NCBI GenBank assembly: GCA_035281745.1
Contig: DATEDI010000022.1
Span: 186,001 to 250,000 of the forward strand
Source of the DNA: 66-474 sp035281745
Lineage (GTDB): Bacteria > Pseudomonadota > Gammaproteobacteria > Xanthomonadales > Rhodanobacteraceae
Reading direction: 5' to 3'
DNA length: 64,000 bases
Below, piece after piece: positions 7,697-16,826 of the stretch. The first letter of the stretch is position 1, and every line of letters starts with the position of its first letter. A program made the position numbers and the translations under genes. The notes below the pieces were generated by a model. That model was given only the letters and a program-made list of their open reading frames with translations. It was not told the origin of the DNA and did no database searches.

Positions 7697-10201
7697 TTAT
7701 TCCGTGGCCTCGGCGGCCACGACGTCGGGCGTGATCTTCAATATCGACTGCCGCACTTCGCGCGCGAGGATCAGGCGCGCGTCGCGGGCGACGTCGTTCA
7801 GCACCGCGTCGAATTCGAGCTTGCCGTTTTCATCGGTCCAGATGATGCGGCGTTCGCGCAGTTTGTGGATGAAACCGCGGAACAGGCTCTTGTCGAAAAA
7901 CTCGGGTGCGCTCTGCTGGTACAGCAGCGAAAGCCGCTGCGCCGCGAGCTGGCACAGGTTTTCCAGTTGTCCCGCCGTCAGCGCATGCGGGCCGTTTTTC
8001 ACCAGCGCGGCGACCGCGATGTAGTAGCGCTCGAACGCCTGCAGCAGGCAGTGCGCGAGCAGACGCAATTGATACGCGTCGTCCTCGCGACCGGCGGCAA
8101 GGTGCAGCAGGCGCCCTTCGCCGCCTGCCAGCAGACCGCGCGCGATCAGGAAATCGATCAGCGCTTCGATGCGTGCGGCGAAGCCGTCCGCATCCCACGG
8201 CAAAAACAGTTCGGACTGGATGAACGGATACACCGCGCGACCCAGCCGCACCACCGACTCGCGCGCGATGCGCCGGTTGTTGATGAAGCAGCACGCCACC
8301 CACGCGCCGGCCGCGAACAGGTGCAACACGTTGTTGCGGAAATACGAAAGCAGCACCGCCTTCTCGCCCTCGACCGCCAGCACGTCGCCGAGCGGATGCT
8401 TGATACGGCGAATCCAGCCCATCTGTTCGGCATACTTCACGATGTCCGCGGGCGCCATCGGGGTCACGGTGGTGCGATCCGAATACGGCAGCTCGATCAG
8501 GATCGCCTTCATCAATTCGATCTGCGTCAGCAGGTCGACCTCGGCCAGCGCGTGGCGAGGCGATGCCAGCAGCGCCAGCGCGATCAGGTTGATCGGATTC
8601 ACGTCGGCGGCACGATTGGTGTTGACGAGGATCTGCTCGCCCAGCCGATCGAGCGCATGATTCAGCCATTCCGGTTTGCTGTCCGGGCTGTCGCCTTGTG
8701 AACGCCAATTCGGATTGGCGGCATCCAGCAGCGCGTTCAATTCGATCGGCTCGCCGAAATTCAAGGTGACACGGCCGTAGTGCTGGCGGAGCGCCTTGCG
8801 GCCGCCGCGCAACAGCGCGAGCCAGGTTTCCTTTTCCTTCTTCTGCCCGGACAGTTCGCCGATGTAGGCGCGGCCTTCCATCAATTTTTCGTAGCCGATG
8901 TACACCGGCTGGAACAGCACCGGCCGCCGCGGCGCCCGCAGGAACGCGCGCACCGTCATCGACAGCAGGCCGAAGCGCGGTGCCAGCAAACGGCCGGTGC
9001 GCGAGCGTGTGCCTTCCACGAAGTATTCGATCGGCACGCCGCGCTCGATCAGTTGCGCCATGTACTCCTTGAAGATCACCGAGTACAACGCGTTGCCCTT
9101 GAAGCTGCGACGCAGGAAGAACGCGCCGCCGCGGCGCAGGAACGAGCCCAGCACCGGCAGGTTGAGGTTCACGCCGGCCGCGATGTGCGGCACCACCACG
9201 CCACTCATGTGCAGCTGGTACGACAGCAGCAGGTAATCGGCATGGCTGCGATGGCTGGGCACGTACACCACCTCGTAGCCCGGCGCGATCGCGCGCAGCG
9301 TGTCGAAGTGGTGCATCGCGATGCCGTCGTAGAGCTTGTTCCAGAAATTGGAAAGCAGGAACGACATCGAACGCACGAACGGCGGCGAGTAGTCCGCCGC
9401 GATTTCGTCCATCAACTTCTGCGCCTGCCGCCAGGCTTTCGACCGCGGAATGTTTTCGCGCGCCGCGGTGGCGGCGATCGCGGTGCGCACGCTTTCGGCA
9501 TTCAGCACCGAATCGACCACGGTGCGCCGGTGCGAAAGATCCGGGCCGATCACCGCGGTGCGCACGCGCCGGAAGTGCGCGCGCAGCACGCGCGCCAGCT
9601 TGCGTTGCAGGCGTTCGATGCGTTCGTCGGCGGATTCCTGACGCAGGTCCTGCAGCGAAATCGGCGCCGAGAACCGCACGATCGTGTCGCGCCCATTCAA
9701 CAGCATCGCCAGCAGCCGGCGGAAATGCCCGACCACCGCCCAGTTTTCGGAGAACAGCACGCTGAACCAGCCCGACTGACGGTTGGGCGCCCGGCCTACG
9801 TAGATTGCCACCGGCATCAATTGCACGTTGCGGTCGGGCGCGGCTTCCAGTGCGCGCAGCAGTTGCCGGATGTTGTCGTGCGCCGCGTGGTCGCGGTGGC
9901 GCCTTTGGAACCAGCCGCCGATGCTGCGCAACGCGAACATCGCGTGCCGGCGTTTCCCGAGGCCCGGCGCCGACGCCAGCGGGCTCGGCAGGCCGGCTTC
10001 GCGGCAAGCCCGTTCCAGGATCAGGCTGTCGGAGAAACCATTGCGCTCGATCACGTAGACCACCGGCGTGTCCGGCGCCAGCAGCGTCACCGGCTCCGCA
10101 GGATCACGCTTGATCTTGATCCACGGCTTCAGCAGCGCGCCCCACAGTGCGCGCCACCAGCCGGCGTGCACCAGCGCGTCGCGGGACAGGTTTTCGGTCA
10201 T
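7697..10201 (-). CDS. plsB: Glycerol-3-phosphate 1-O-acyltransferase PlsB
   Basis: This protein of about 834 residues acylates position 1 of glycerol-3-phosphate, the first membrane step of phospholipid synthesis. The acyltransferase catalytic motif HRSHAD (HX4D) is at residues 317-322. Further downstream are FFLRRSF, the FVEGTRSRTGR substrate-binding motif and the later PVYIGYEKL motif. Length is close to the 807 residues of the E. coli enzyme. The start is uncertain: ATGs lie at 10201 and 10213, neither with a clear Shine-Dalgarno sequence. The frame runs open far upstream through the neighbouring lipoprotein gene, but that part is a shadow. A hairpin follows the stop. Confidence 0.95.
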   Translation of the reverse strand: MTENLSRDALVHAGWWRALWGALLKPWIKIKRDPAEPVTLLAPDTPVVYVIERNGFSDSLILERACREAGLPSPLASAPGLGKRRHAMFALRSIGGWFQRRHRDHAAHDNIRQLLRALEAAPDRNVQLMPVAIYVGRAPNRQSGWFSVLFSENWAVVGHFRRLLAMLLNGRDTIVRFSAPISLQDLRQESADERIERLQRKLARVLRAHFRRVRTAVIGPDLSHRRTVVDSVLNAESVRTAIAATAARENIPRSKAWRQAQKLMDEIAADYSPPFVRSMSFLLSNFWNKLYDGIAMHHFDTLRAIAPGYEVVYVPSHRSHADYLLLSYQLHMSGVVVPHIAAGVNLNLPVLGSFLRRGGAFFLRRSFKGNALYSVIFKEYMAQLIERGVPIEYFVEGTRSRTGRLLAPRFGLLSMTVRAFLRAPRRPVLFQPVYIGYEKLMEGRAYIGELSGQKKEKETWLALLRGGRKALRQHYGRVTLNFGEPIELNALLDAANPNWRSQGDSPDSKPEWLNHALDRLGEQILVNTNRAADVNPINLIALALLASPRHALAEVDLLTQIELMKAILIELPYSDRTTVTPMAPADIVKYAEQMGWIRRIKHPLGDVLAVEGEKAVLLSYFRNNVLHLFAAGAWVACCFINNRRIARESVVRLGRAVYPFIQSELFLPWDADGFAARIEALIDFLIARGLLAGGEGRLLHLAAGREDDAYQLRLLAHCLLQAFERYYIAVAALVKNGPHALTAGQLENLCQLAAQRLSLLYQQSAPEFFDKSLFRGFIHKLRERRIIWTDENGKLEFDAVLNDVARDARLILAREVRQSILKITPDVVAAEATE

Positions 10202-10353
10202 GACGCGGGCCATGATTCTGGGCTGGGCAGATGCATTGATGCGCACAAGCTTGCATTGTCCCACAGCGCCGACCGTCGCTCTTCGTGCCACGCGGTTGTC
10301 GATCGCGAATGGTGGCGCCGCCCGCTCATGGCCCGCATGCGGCCAGAAGTCGG

Positions 10354-11355
10354 TCAGGAATGCGCGGATGCCGGGGGCGCGGCGGATGGCGTCGCGGCAT
10401 TGGCGGGGGCGGCCGTGCCGGGTGCTGCCGGCTGATCTGCGCCGGTGGCGGGTGCCGCAGTGCTGGTGGCGGGTGCCGGATGCGCCTTGCGCCACGCAGC
10501 GAGCAACGCCGCGTCGTACCAGTGGCCGGCCTCCTTCACCATCGGCCATTCGCCGCTGATGCTCTGGCTGGCGAGGCGCATGTCCAGCTTCACCGTCGCG
10601 TGCGTGCCATCGTTCGCAATGGTGTGGATCCCGGCGTCGGTCAGGCTTTTCGAAAGATCGAGGCCGTAGATGTCCAGCAGGCTTTCGAGCCCGTTCCAGA
10701 GCGTGCCGTAGTTGTGCATGGTCTGGGCGTAATCCAGCGCGCGCCATTGTTCGAGTGTCTGCACGTGCAATTGCCGTGCGGTCGCGCAAACGAGATCGAT
10801 TGCCTTCTGCGCCTTTTTCGGGTCGCTGAAGTCGCTGGTCCTCGCCCAGACAATCAACGTGGTCAGCACTTGTGTCGCCAGCTTTTGCTGCGCGGGGCCC
10901 AGTTGTGGCGACTCCTCGATCATTTGCTTGCCGGCCGCCTCGATGATGCCGGCGAAGATCGGCGCTGGCGCATTCTTGTCGCCGCGGAAATTCGACAGTT
11001 CCGGTTGCAGGCGTTTGGCGAGTTTGGCTTCCGCGCCGGGCCCGGTCAGCATCTGCATGATCGCGGCGAACTGCTTTTGCTGGGCCACCGAGGCCGGCAC
11101 CGGTTGTGCGTGCGATTGTTCCCATTCCTCGCGCCAGCGCGCGTAATCGGCGGCCGGCAGGCGGTTCTTCATCAAGCCGTCGAAATCGCCCGCGGCAGTG
11201 AGGCGCAGGTTGGTCGCGACCGCGTTTTCGGGCGTGGTATTGCTGGGCGGCGGCGGCGCGTGGTGGCAGGCGGCAATCGCGAGCGCGCCCACACCCGCAA
11301 TGACCAGCGTGAACATGCGAGCGCGGCCAATGCGGCGATGGGTTTCGATGGGCAT
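10354..11355 (-). CDS. Hypothetical lipoprotein
   Basis: This 333-residue protein of unrecognised family has a basic N-region, a hydrophobic core and the lipobox LAIAAC, so it is probably a lipoprotein. A proline stretch follows the Cys. The middle is predominantly helical and charged (about residues 40-290), and the C-terminus is a low-complexity Ala/Pro tail (about 295-333). A second possible start (11316) begins at MFTLVIAG and keeps the lipobox; the longer one supplies the positive n-region. It lies downstream of pyrF on the same strand, 37 bases after the pyrF stop, so co-transcription is possible. Confidence 0.72.
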   Translation of the reverse strand: MPIETHRRIGRARMFTLVIAGVGALAIAACHHAPPPPSNTTPENAVATNLRLTAAGDFDGLMKNRLPAADYARWREEWEQSHAQPVPASVAQQKQFAAIMQMLTGPGAEAKLAKRLQPELSNFRGDKNAPAPIFAGIIEAAGKQMIEESPQLGPAQQKLATQVLTTLIVWARTSDFSDPKKAQKAIDLVCATARQLHVQTLEQWRALDYAQTMHNYGTLWNGLESLLDIYGLDLSKSLTDAGIHTIANDGTHATVKLDMRLASQSISGEWPMVKEAGHWYDAALLAAWRKAHPAPATSTAAPATGADQPAAPGTAAPANAATPSAAPPASAHS

Positions 11356-11392
11356 GCGCCGGAGTGTGGCGAGGCCGCGGCGGGGGCGCAAG

Positions 11393-12106
11393 TCAGTCGA
11401 TTGTTTGTGTGATCTGCCGCACGATGGCGTCGGCTGCCGCGCGCGGATCGGGTGCGTGGCGGATGGGCCGGCCGACCACGATGTAATCCGCGCCCTGCGC
11501 GAACGCGGTGGGTACGTCGACGGTGCGCTTCTGGTCGTCGCTTGAAGGACCGGCCGGCCGGATGCCGGGGCACACCGTCAACAAATCGCGTCCCAGGGCA
11601 TCGCGCAGGCGCGGCAGGTCGGCGCCCGAGCAGACCACGCCATCGATGCCGGCAGCTTGCGCGAGCCGTGCGCGCTGGATCACCACGTCGGCGGGTTCAC
11701 CGGCGACCCCGAGCGCGGCAAGATCGTTCGCGTCGTTGCTGGTCAGTACGGTCACCGCAAGAAGCTGCAGCGAACCTTTCACTTGCGCCGCGGCTTCCAG
11801 CATCGCGCGGCTGTCGCAATGGATCGTCGCGAACGTGATCGGCCGCTGCGCCAGCCCGCGCACCGCGCCGGCCACCGTGGCCGGTACGTCGTGGAATTTC
11901 AGGTCCGTGAAAATCTTCTTGTCGCGCCTGGCGAGTTCGTCCAGCACCTCGAAATACTCGCCGCCGCTCAAGAGTTCCAGTCCGATCTTGTAGAACGACA
12001 CGCTGTCGCCAAGCCGGTCCATCCATGCGACGGCTTCGGCGCGGCCGGGCACATCCAGCGCAAAGATCAGGCGATCGCGTGCAGGGATTTCGGTGCGTTC
12101 GGACAT
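11393..12106 (-). CDS. pyrF: Orotidine 5'-phosphate decarboxylase PyrF
   Basis: This 237-residue enzyme converts OMP to UMP in the last step of de novo pyrimidine synthesis. The N-terminal LIFALDVPG strand and the catalytic Asp-Lys-Asp set in DLKFHDVP (Asp68, Lys70, Asp73) are intact. The phosphate-binding end GADYIVVGRPI is also present. Length is normal for the bacterial type. It is divergent from the AI-2E-type permease. Confidence 0.96.
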   Translation of the reverse strand: MSERTEIPARDRLIFALDVPGRAEAVAWMDRLGDSVSFYKIGLELLSGGEYFEVLDELARRDKKIFTDLKFHDVPATVAGAVRGLAQRPITFATIHCDSRAMLEAAAQVKGSLQLLAVTVLTSNDANDLAALGVAGEPADVVIQRARLAQAAGIDGVVCSGADLPRLRDALGRDLLTVCPGIRPAGPSSDDQKRTVDVPTAFAQGADYIVVGRPIRHAPDPRAAADAIVRQITQTID

Positions 12107-12343
12107 GCGGGTTTCCGGTGACTGGATTGCGCGATTTTAATGGGGGCCGCGAAGCCAGTCTCGAAGCGGCTGTCGTGAAAAGCCAAGACAGGGGTGCCGT
12201 TCATTCGGAGTAGCTGTTGGTGGAAAGTCAGGCCATGGATGGCCGTTCTGGAGTTGCCAATGTTTCGAGCAAGAATCTGGCCGGGCGCCAGCCGAAGCAG
12301 CGTTCATGGATGAACGCAACAACTTCTGCCAGACTCGCCCCGC

Positions 12344-13372
12344 ATGAACGCCAGCTTGATTCAATCCGCCCACGCTTCGCGTACCACCGCCATCGCGAGT
12401 TACATCGCGGCCGCCGTGGCGCTGCTGCTGGTGATGTTCCTGCACCTGTTGCCCGCGTTGATCGCGGGTCTGCTGGTGTACGCCGTGGTCGATGCGCTGG
12501 CGCCGTTGCTGGAACGTCGCTGGCCCGGTGGCTGGGCCCGGCAACTGGTGGTCGGCCTGCTGGCCGTCGTGGTCGCGGGCCTGCTGGCCTTGCTGATCTT
12601 TGGGGTGGTCGCGTTCTTCCGCGCGGAACTCGGCGATCCCAACACCTTGTTCGACCGGATGATGCCGACCATCGACCGGGCGCGCACGCAATTGCCGGCG
12701 TGGATCGTCGCGTACCTGCCGGTGAGCGCCGAGGATTTCCGCTTCACCGCCACGCAGCTCGCGCGCACGCATTCCGAGCAATTGCAGGTGGCCGGCAAGG
12801 AAACCGCGCACGTGTTTGGACGGATCCTGGTGGGTCTTGCGCTGGGCGCGCTGGTGGCGCTGACCCACGCGCGGCCGGACGGCAACGAAGGCCCCTTGCG
12901 CCGCGATCTCACCGCGCGCTGCGAACGTTTCGCGCAAGCCTTCCACGACATCGTGTTTGCGCAGGCGCGCATTTCCGCATTGAACACTTTGTTCACCGCG
13001 ATTTTCCTGCTGATCGCATTGCCGCTGGCCGGCGTGCACCTGCCGTTCACCAAGACATTGATCGTGATCACCTTCATCGTCGGCCTGCTGCCGGTGATCG
13101 GAAACCTGATTTCCAACACCTTGATCGTGATCGTCGCGCTGTCGGTGTCGCTGTGGGTGGCGCTGGGTGCGCTGATCTTCCTGATCCTGATCCACAAGCT
13201 GGAATATTTCCTCAACGCCAACATCGTCGGCAACCGCATCCACGCGCGCGCCTGGGAAATCCTGCTGGCGATGCTGGTGATGGAAGCCGCGTTCGGCCTG
13301 CCCGGCATCGTCGCCGCGCCGATCTATTACGCGTATCTCAAGAGCGAGCTCACCGCGGCGCGGTTGATTTAA
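12344..13372 (+). CDS. AI-2E family (PerM-like) membrane transporter
   Basis: This 342-residue polytopic protein has a pair of N-terminal helices (about 17-60), a further helix at about 70-92, a long soluble stretch (about 93-205), then a C-terminal bundle. The bundle includes ITFIVGLLPVIGNLISN, a glycine/proline-rich signature of the AI-2E/PerM family. A hydrophobic end with FGLPGIVAAPIYYAY is also typical. Some members export small molecules or act as Na+/H+ antiporters; the substrate here is unknown. The upstream gap contains a short perfect palindrome (12301-12316) but no clear promoter. Confidence 0.85.
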   Translation: MNASLIQSAHASRTTAIASYIAAAVALLLVMFLHLLPALIAGLLVYAVVDALAPLLERRWPGGWARQLVVGLLAVVVAGLLALLIFGVVAFFRAELGDPNTLFDRMMPTIDRARTQLPAWIVAYLPVSAEDFRFTATQLARTHSEQLQVAGKETAHVFGRILVGLALGALVALTHARPDGNEGPLRRDLTARCERFAQAFHDIVFAQARISALNTLFTAIFLLIALPLAGVHLPFTKTLIVITFIVGLLPVIGNLISNTLIVIVALSVSLWVALGALIFLILIHKLEYFLNANIVGNRIHARAWEILLAMLVMEAAFGLPGIVAAPIYYAYLKSELTAARLI

Positions 13373-13576
13373 GCTCGTTGCATGGCCGCGAAATACCACA
13401 GTGCAGGTTGGAGCATGCGAAGCCCCATCGTTGGAGTTGGGCAGTTGGGCTTCCCGCTCAAGTCCGGGGTCAGCGCCAACCGGCAAAGGCGCAATGCGCC
13501 GTTCAGAAGCGAACGAGCCCGGGCATGGCGCGTACGGCGGGAGTAGCGTACGAATCCCATGGATCGGCGTGCCGAA

Positions 13577-13598
13577 GGCGGGTTGCCACCCGCCCTAC
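13577..13598. repeat. Small hairpin sharing CCGCCCTAC with the 42.6-kb element
   Basis: GGCGGGT and ACCCGCC (13577-13583 and 13588-13594) form a 7-bp stem with a TGCC loop, continuing into CCCTAC. The shared 9-mer CCGCCCTAC (13590-13598) is also the right end of the palindromic element at 42583-42667. It lies in the 274-bp gap between the convergent permease and uvrD genes. Confidence 0.45.
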
Positions 13599-13646
13599 AC
13601 GAAAGCGAGTCGTGAATGGCGGCTCTCCTCCCGAGGAGAGAGGAAT

Positions 13647-15929
13647 TCAAAGCGCGGTGAGGTTGGCGTACGCGGCGACCAGCCATTTCGGCCCGGCATC
13701 GGCGAAATTCACCTGGATGCGGGTGTGCGCGCCGGAGCCCTCGGCGCTGACCACCACGCCTTCGCCGAAGCTGGCGTGGCGCACGCGCTGGCCGAGTTTG
13801 ATCGGCAGCGTATCATCGAGGTCGGCATGGCCACGCGATGCGCGGGTGGTGTAGACCGGTCGCGAGATCTTCGCGCGCGGGCGTACTTCGGTCAGCAGGT
13901 GCGCGGGCAATTCGTCGAGGAACCGCGACGGGCGCGAAAGGGTTTCGCTGCCGTACTGGCGACGGGATTCGGCGTAGCACAGTACCAGCCGCTCGCGCGC
14001 GCGCGTGATGCCGACGTAGGCGAGGCGGCGTTCTTCCTCGAGTCGCGAGGCGTCTTCCGTCGAGCGCTGCGACGGGAACAGGCCGTCTTCCATGCCGACC
14101 AGGAACACCACCGGAAACTCGAGTCCCTTGGCCGAGTGCAGCGTCATCAGTTGCACGCAATCGGTGCCCGCTTCGCCCTGGCCTTCGCCTGCTTCAAGCG
14201 CCGCGTGCGCGAGAAATGAAGCGACTTCGGACAGGCCCGCTTCGATGTCTTCCGGCGTCGGTTCGAAGCGGCTGGCGACGTTGACCAGTTCGTCGAGATT
14301 CTCGACGCGCGCTTCGGCGTTGCCGCGGCTGTCGCGCTCGTAGTAGTCGCGCAGGCCGGAATGCGTGATCGCGCGTTCGACCTGTTCGGCCAGCGTGAGC
14401 ATGCTCCCCTCCCCCTCCGGGGGAGGGGTTGGGGGAGAGGGTTCGGTATTGCGGGACGGTTCGTACAAGTTCGTACCCTCACCCCTGCCCCTCTCCCGGA
14501 GGGAGAGGGGTTCAGTTGTATTCCCCAGCCCGTCGACCACCGTCATGAATCCGCGCAGCGCATTCTTCGCACGCGTGTTCAACGCGTCGCCCATGAGTTC
14601 CGCGAGCGCGGCATTCCACAGCGACGTGTCGTCGGTGCGGGCGCGGCGGCGCAGCAATTCCACGCTGCGTTCGCCCACGCCGTGCGGCGGGGTGGCCAAG
14701 GTGCGTTCGAACGAGGTGTCGTCGCCGCGGTTGGCGGCGAGCCGAAGGTAGGCCAGTGCATCTTTCACTTCCGCGCGCTCGAAGTAACGCTGGCCGCCAT
14801 ATACGCGATACGGAATGTTGTGCTGGTGCAGTTGTTCTTCGAAATTGCGCGACTGCGCGTTGGAGCGATACAGCACCGCGATGTCCGAGGCGTTGCCGCC
14901 GCCGTCGAGGTATTCGCGGATGCGCTCGATCACGAAGCGCGCCTCGTCCTGTTCGTTGTAGGCGGCGTACAGCGCGATCGCTTCGCCCTTGTCGCCCGAC
15001 GTCCACAACTTCTTGCCGAGCCGCGACGGGTTCTGCGCGATCACCGCGTTGGCGGCTTCGAGGATGGTCGCGGTGGAACGATAGTTCTGTTCCAGCCGCA
15101 GCGTCCTGGCGTCGGGGAAATCGCGCAGGAACGCGCGCATGTTTTCCACCTTCGCGCCGCGCCAGCCGTAGATCGACTGGTCGTCGTCGCCGACCGCAAA
15201 CACTTTTCCGGTGTGGCCTGCCAGCAGCCGGATCCACGCGTACTGCAGCGCGTTGGTGTCCTGGAATTCATCGATCAGGAGATGCCGCCAGCGGTCCTGG
15301 TAGTGCGCGCGCAGCGCGTCGTTGTCGCGAATCAACTCGTGTGCGCGCAGCAGCAGTTCGGCGAAATCCGCCAACCCCGCGCGCCGACAGGCCTGCTCGT
15401 ACGCCTGATATACGTTGAGGTACGTGCGCGCGACCGGATGATCACCGGGCTCGATGCCGTCGGGACGTTTGCCTTCGTCCTTCCACGCGTTGATCTGCCA
15501 CGTCGCCTGCCGCGGTGGATAACGCGCTTCGTCGATGCCAAGGCCGGCGACCACGCGCTTCACCAGCCGTTGCTGGTCATCCGAATCGAGGATCTGGAAG
15601 GTCTCCGGCAGTTGCGCTTCGCGCCAGTGCTGGCGCAGCAGGCGATGCGCGATGCCGTGGAAGGTGCCAACGGTGAGCCCGCGCATGCCGTGCGGCAGCA
15701 GCTTGCCAAGGCGCGCGCGCATCTCGCCGGCGGCCTTGTTGGTGAAGGTGACCGCCAGGATCGACCACGGCGGTGCGCCGTCGGCTTCGATCAGCCAGCC
15801 GACTCGGTGGGTGAGCACGCGGGTCTTGCCTGACCCGGCGCCCGCCAGCACCAGATAATGGCCGGGCGGGGCGGCGACGGCTTCGCGTTGCGCGGTGTTG
15901 AGCGGGTCCAGCAGGTACGAAACATCCAT
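13647..15929 (-). CDS. uvrD: DNA helicase II UvrD with repeat-encoded insertion
   Basis: This 760-residue SF1A 3'-5' helicase unwinds DNA in mismatch and nucleotide-excision repair. Walker A is AGAGSGKT (29-36) and Walker B is DEFQD (220-224). GDDDQSIYGWRGA and QNYRST helicase motifs follow, and the C-terminal part has LMTLHSAKGLEFPVVFLVG and EERRLAYVGITRA. The end resembles the UvrD C-terminal Tudor-like domain. Odd feature: residues about 471-509, within subdomain 2B between FMTVVDGLG and LTLAEQVERA, are encoded by a pair of inverted GC-rich palindromes (14406-14510). Homologues are expected to lack this segment. The frame is kept. The start at MDVSYLLDPLN fits the family, while 15962 is an alternative. 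Confidence 0.95.
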   Translation of the reverse strand: MDVSYLLDPLNTAQREAVAAPPGHYLVLAGAGSGKTRVLTHRVGWLIEADGAPPWSILAVTFTNKAAGEMRARLGKLLPHGMRGLTVGTFHGIAHRLLRQHWREAQLPETFQILDSDDQQRLVKRVVAGLGIDEARYPPRQATWQINAWKDEGKRPDGIEPGDHPVARTYLNVYQAYEQACRRAGLADFAELLLRAHELIRDNDALRAHYQDRWRHLLIDEFQDTNALQYAWIRLLAGHTGKVFAVGDDDQSIYGWRGAKVENMRAFLRDFPDARTLRLEQNYRSTATILEAANAVIAQNPSRLGKKLWTSGDKGEAIALYAAYNEQDEARFVIERIREYLDGGGNASDIAVLYRSNAQSRNFEEQLHQHNIPYRVYGGQRYFERAEVKDALAYLRLAANRGDDTSFERTLATPPHGVGERSVELLRRRARTDDTSLWNAALAELMGDALNTRAKNALRGFMTVVDGLGNTTEPLSLRERGRGEGTNLYEPSRNTEPSPPTPPPEGEGSMLTLAEQVERAITHSGLRDYYERDSRGNAEARVENLDELVNVASRFEPTPEDIEAGLSEVASFLAHAALEAGEGQGEAGTDCVQLMTLHSAKGLEFPVVFLVGMEDGLFPSQRSTEDASRLEEERRLAYVGITRARERLVLCYAESRRQYGSETLSRPSRFLDELPAHLLTEVRPRAKISRPVYTTRASRGHADLDDTLPIKLGQRVRHASFGEGVVVSAEGSGAHTRIQVNFADAGPKWLVAAYANLTAL
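14406..14510. repeat. Inverted pair of palindromic repeats inside uvrD
   Basis: Two perfect hairpins stand in opposite orientation. CCCCTCCCCC/GGGGGAGGGG (14406-14428, 3-base loop) is followed by TTGGGGGAGAGGG. CCCCTCTCCC/GGGAGAGGGG (14488-14510, 3-base loop) is flanked on the other side by the mirrored CCCTCACCCC. About 60 bases lie between the stems. The arrangement is that of a BIME-like pair of REP elements, here translated in frame on the minus strand as part of UvrD. Confidence 0.85.
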
Positions 15930-16011
15930 CGATGCGATTGTAACGGCTGCCGCGTCGCGCACTTGGTGCTAGCGTCGCGAGGCCGGGGGACGCAGCGACA
16001 AGGAGAGAGCC

Positions 16012-16440
16012 ATGTCGTTTCTCGATGGGGTGAAGGGTCTGGCGGAAGGACAGGGCGCAGGCGGCGGCAATCCTGCCTTGGAATTGACCAGTGGATTGAT
16101 CACGAAGTCGGGCGGCCTCGGCGGCCTGGTGGCAACCCTGCACCAGGGCGGCCTGGGCGCGGTGGTCGATTCATGGGTGGGCAATGGTGCCAACCAGTCC
16201 GTGAGCGGCACACAACTCGGGCAGGCGTTGCAGGGCACCGCCGCAGGCCAGCATGTCGAGGAAATGGCGCAGAAGCTGGGCGTCGATCCGTCACGAATGC
16301 TCGCGCAACTGGCCCAGCATCTGCCGGACGTCGTCAATCACCTGACGCCGGACGGAGAAGTGCCGGCCGGTGGCGGCAGCGGGTTCAACCTGGGCGAACT
16401 GTCGGGACTCGCGAACAAGCTGGGTTTATCGGTGCCGTGA
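16012..16440 (+). CDS. YidB-like (DUF937) protein
   Basis: This 142-residue protein is glycine-rich with the YidB/DUF937 pattern: an N-terminal helix MSFLDGVKGLAEG, GLGGLVATLHQGGLGAVVDSWVG, the repeat-like SGTQLGQALQG, then VEEMAQKLGVDPSRMLAQLAQHLPDVVNHLTPDG. The last segment is characteristic of the family. AAGGAGAG with good spacing supports the start. The function of the family is not established. It is convergent with the next small membrane protein. Confidence 0.88.
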   Translation: MSFLDGVKGLAEGQGAGGGNPALELTSGLITKSGGLGGLVATLHQGGLGAVVDSWVGNGANQSVSGTQLGQALQGTAAGQHVEEMAQKLGVDPSRMLAQLAQHLPDVVNHLTPDGEVPAGGGSGFNLGELSGLANKLGLSVP

Positions 16441-16445
16441 CACGA

Positions 16446-16467
16446 CGCGTGGCCTGAAGGCCACGCG
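16446..16467. terminator. Hairpin between convergent yidB-like gene and small membrane gene
   Basis: CGCGTGGCC and GGCCACGCG form a perfect 9-bp stem around a TGAA tetraloop, 5 bases past the yidB-like stop and 13 bases from the stop of the opposing gene. No T-run follows. Position suggests a shared bidirectional terminator. Confidence 0.5.
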
Positions 16468-16480
16468 CCGCGTCGCCCGA

Positions 16481-16699
16481 TCACTTCTTCTTCAGGGCGC
16501 CCACGAGGATCAGCACGCCGCCGATCACGATGCCGGCGTAGCCGATCGGCGCCGGTACCTGCTTCTGTGAAGAAGCTTCGATCTTGACCGGACCCAGTTG
16601 CGCCTTGGTACTGCTGTCGTTGTAGTGTGCGTCGCCCAGTGCGACCCAGACGCCCAATCCAAGCAGCACGACGCCTATCAGGATGATCGCGATTCGCAT
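16481..16699 (-). CDS. Small two-helix membrane protein
   Basis: This 72-residue protein has a first membrane helix at about residues 3-21 (IAIILIGVVLLGLGVWVAL), a polar linker with HYNDSSTKAQLGPVKIEASS, a second helix at about 52-68 and a KKK end. The layout resembles the small DUF3185-like proteins, but the match is weak and no function can be given. Confidence 0.7.
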   Translation of the reverse strand: MRIAIILIGVVLLGLGVWVALGDAHYNDSSTKAQLGPVKIEASSQKQVPAPIGYAGIVIGGVLILVGALKKK

Positions 16700-16826
16700 A
16701 CTCGAGTCTCTCGCCGTCGGAAGTAAGAAAGAGGCTACGCGAATGCGCGCGACGGCGCCAGTCGCCGTCGATGGATGCGATCGCGATAGCGCGCGGCATC
16801 TCCGGGGCCGGAAACACCGCGCGGTG

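Noticed and set aside
8780..10435. 551-residue plus-strand frame opposite plsB
   Set aside because: Low-complexity Arg/His/Ala translation lying antisense to a complete PlsB.
10202..11125. N-terminal extension of PlsB to a 1142-residue protein
   Set aside because: The extra part overlaps the lipoprotein gene in another frame and does not resemble any PlsB sequence.
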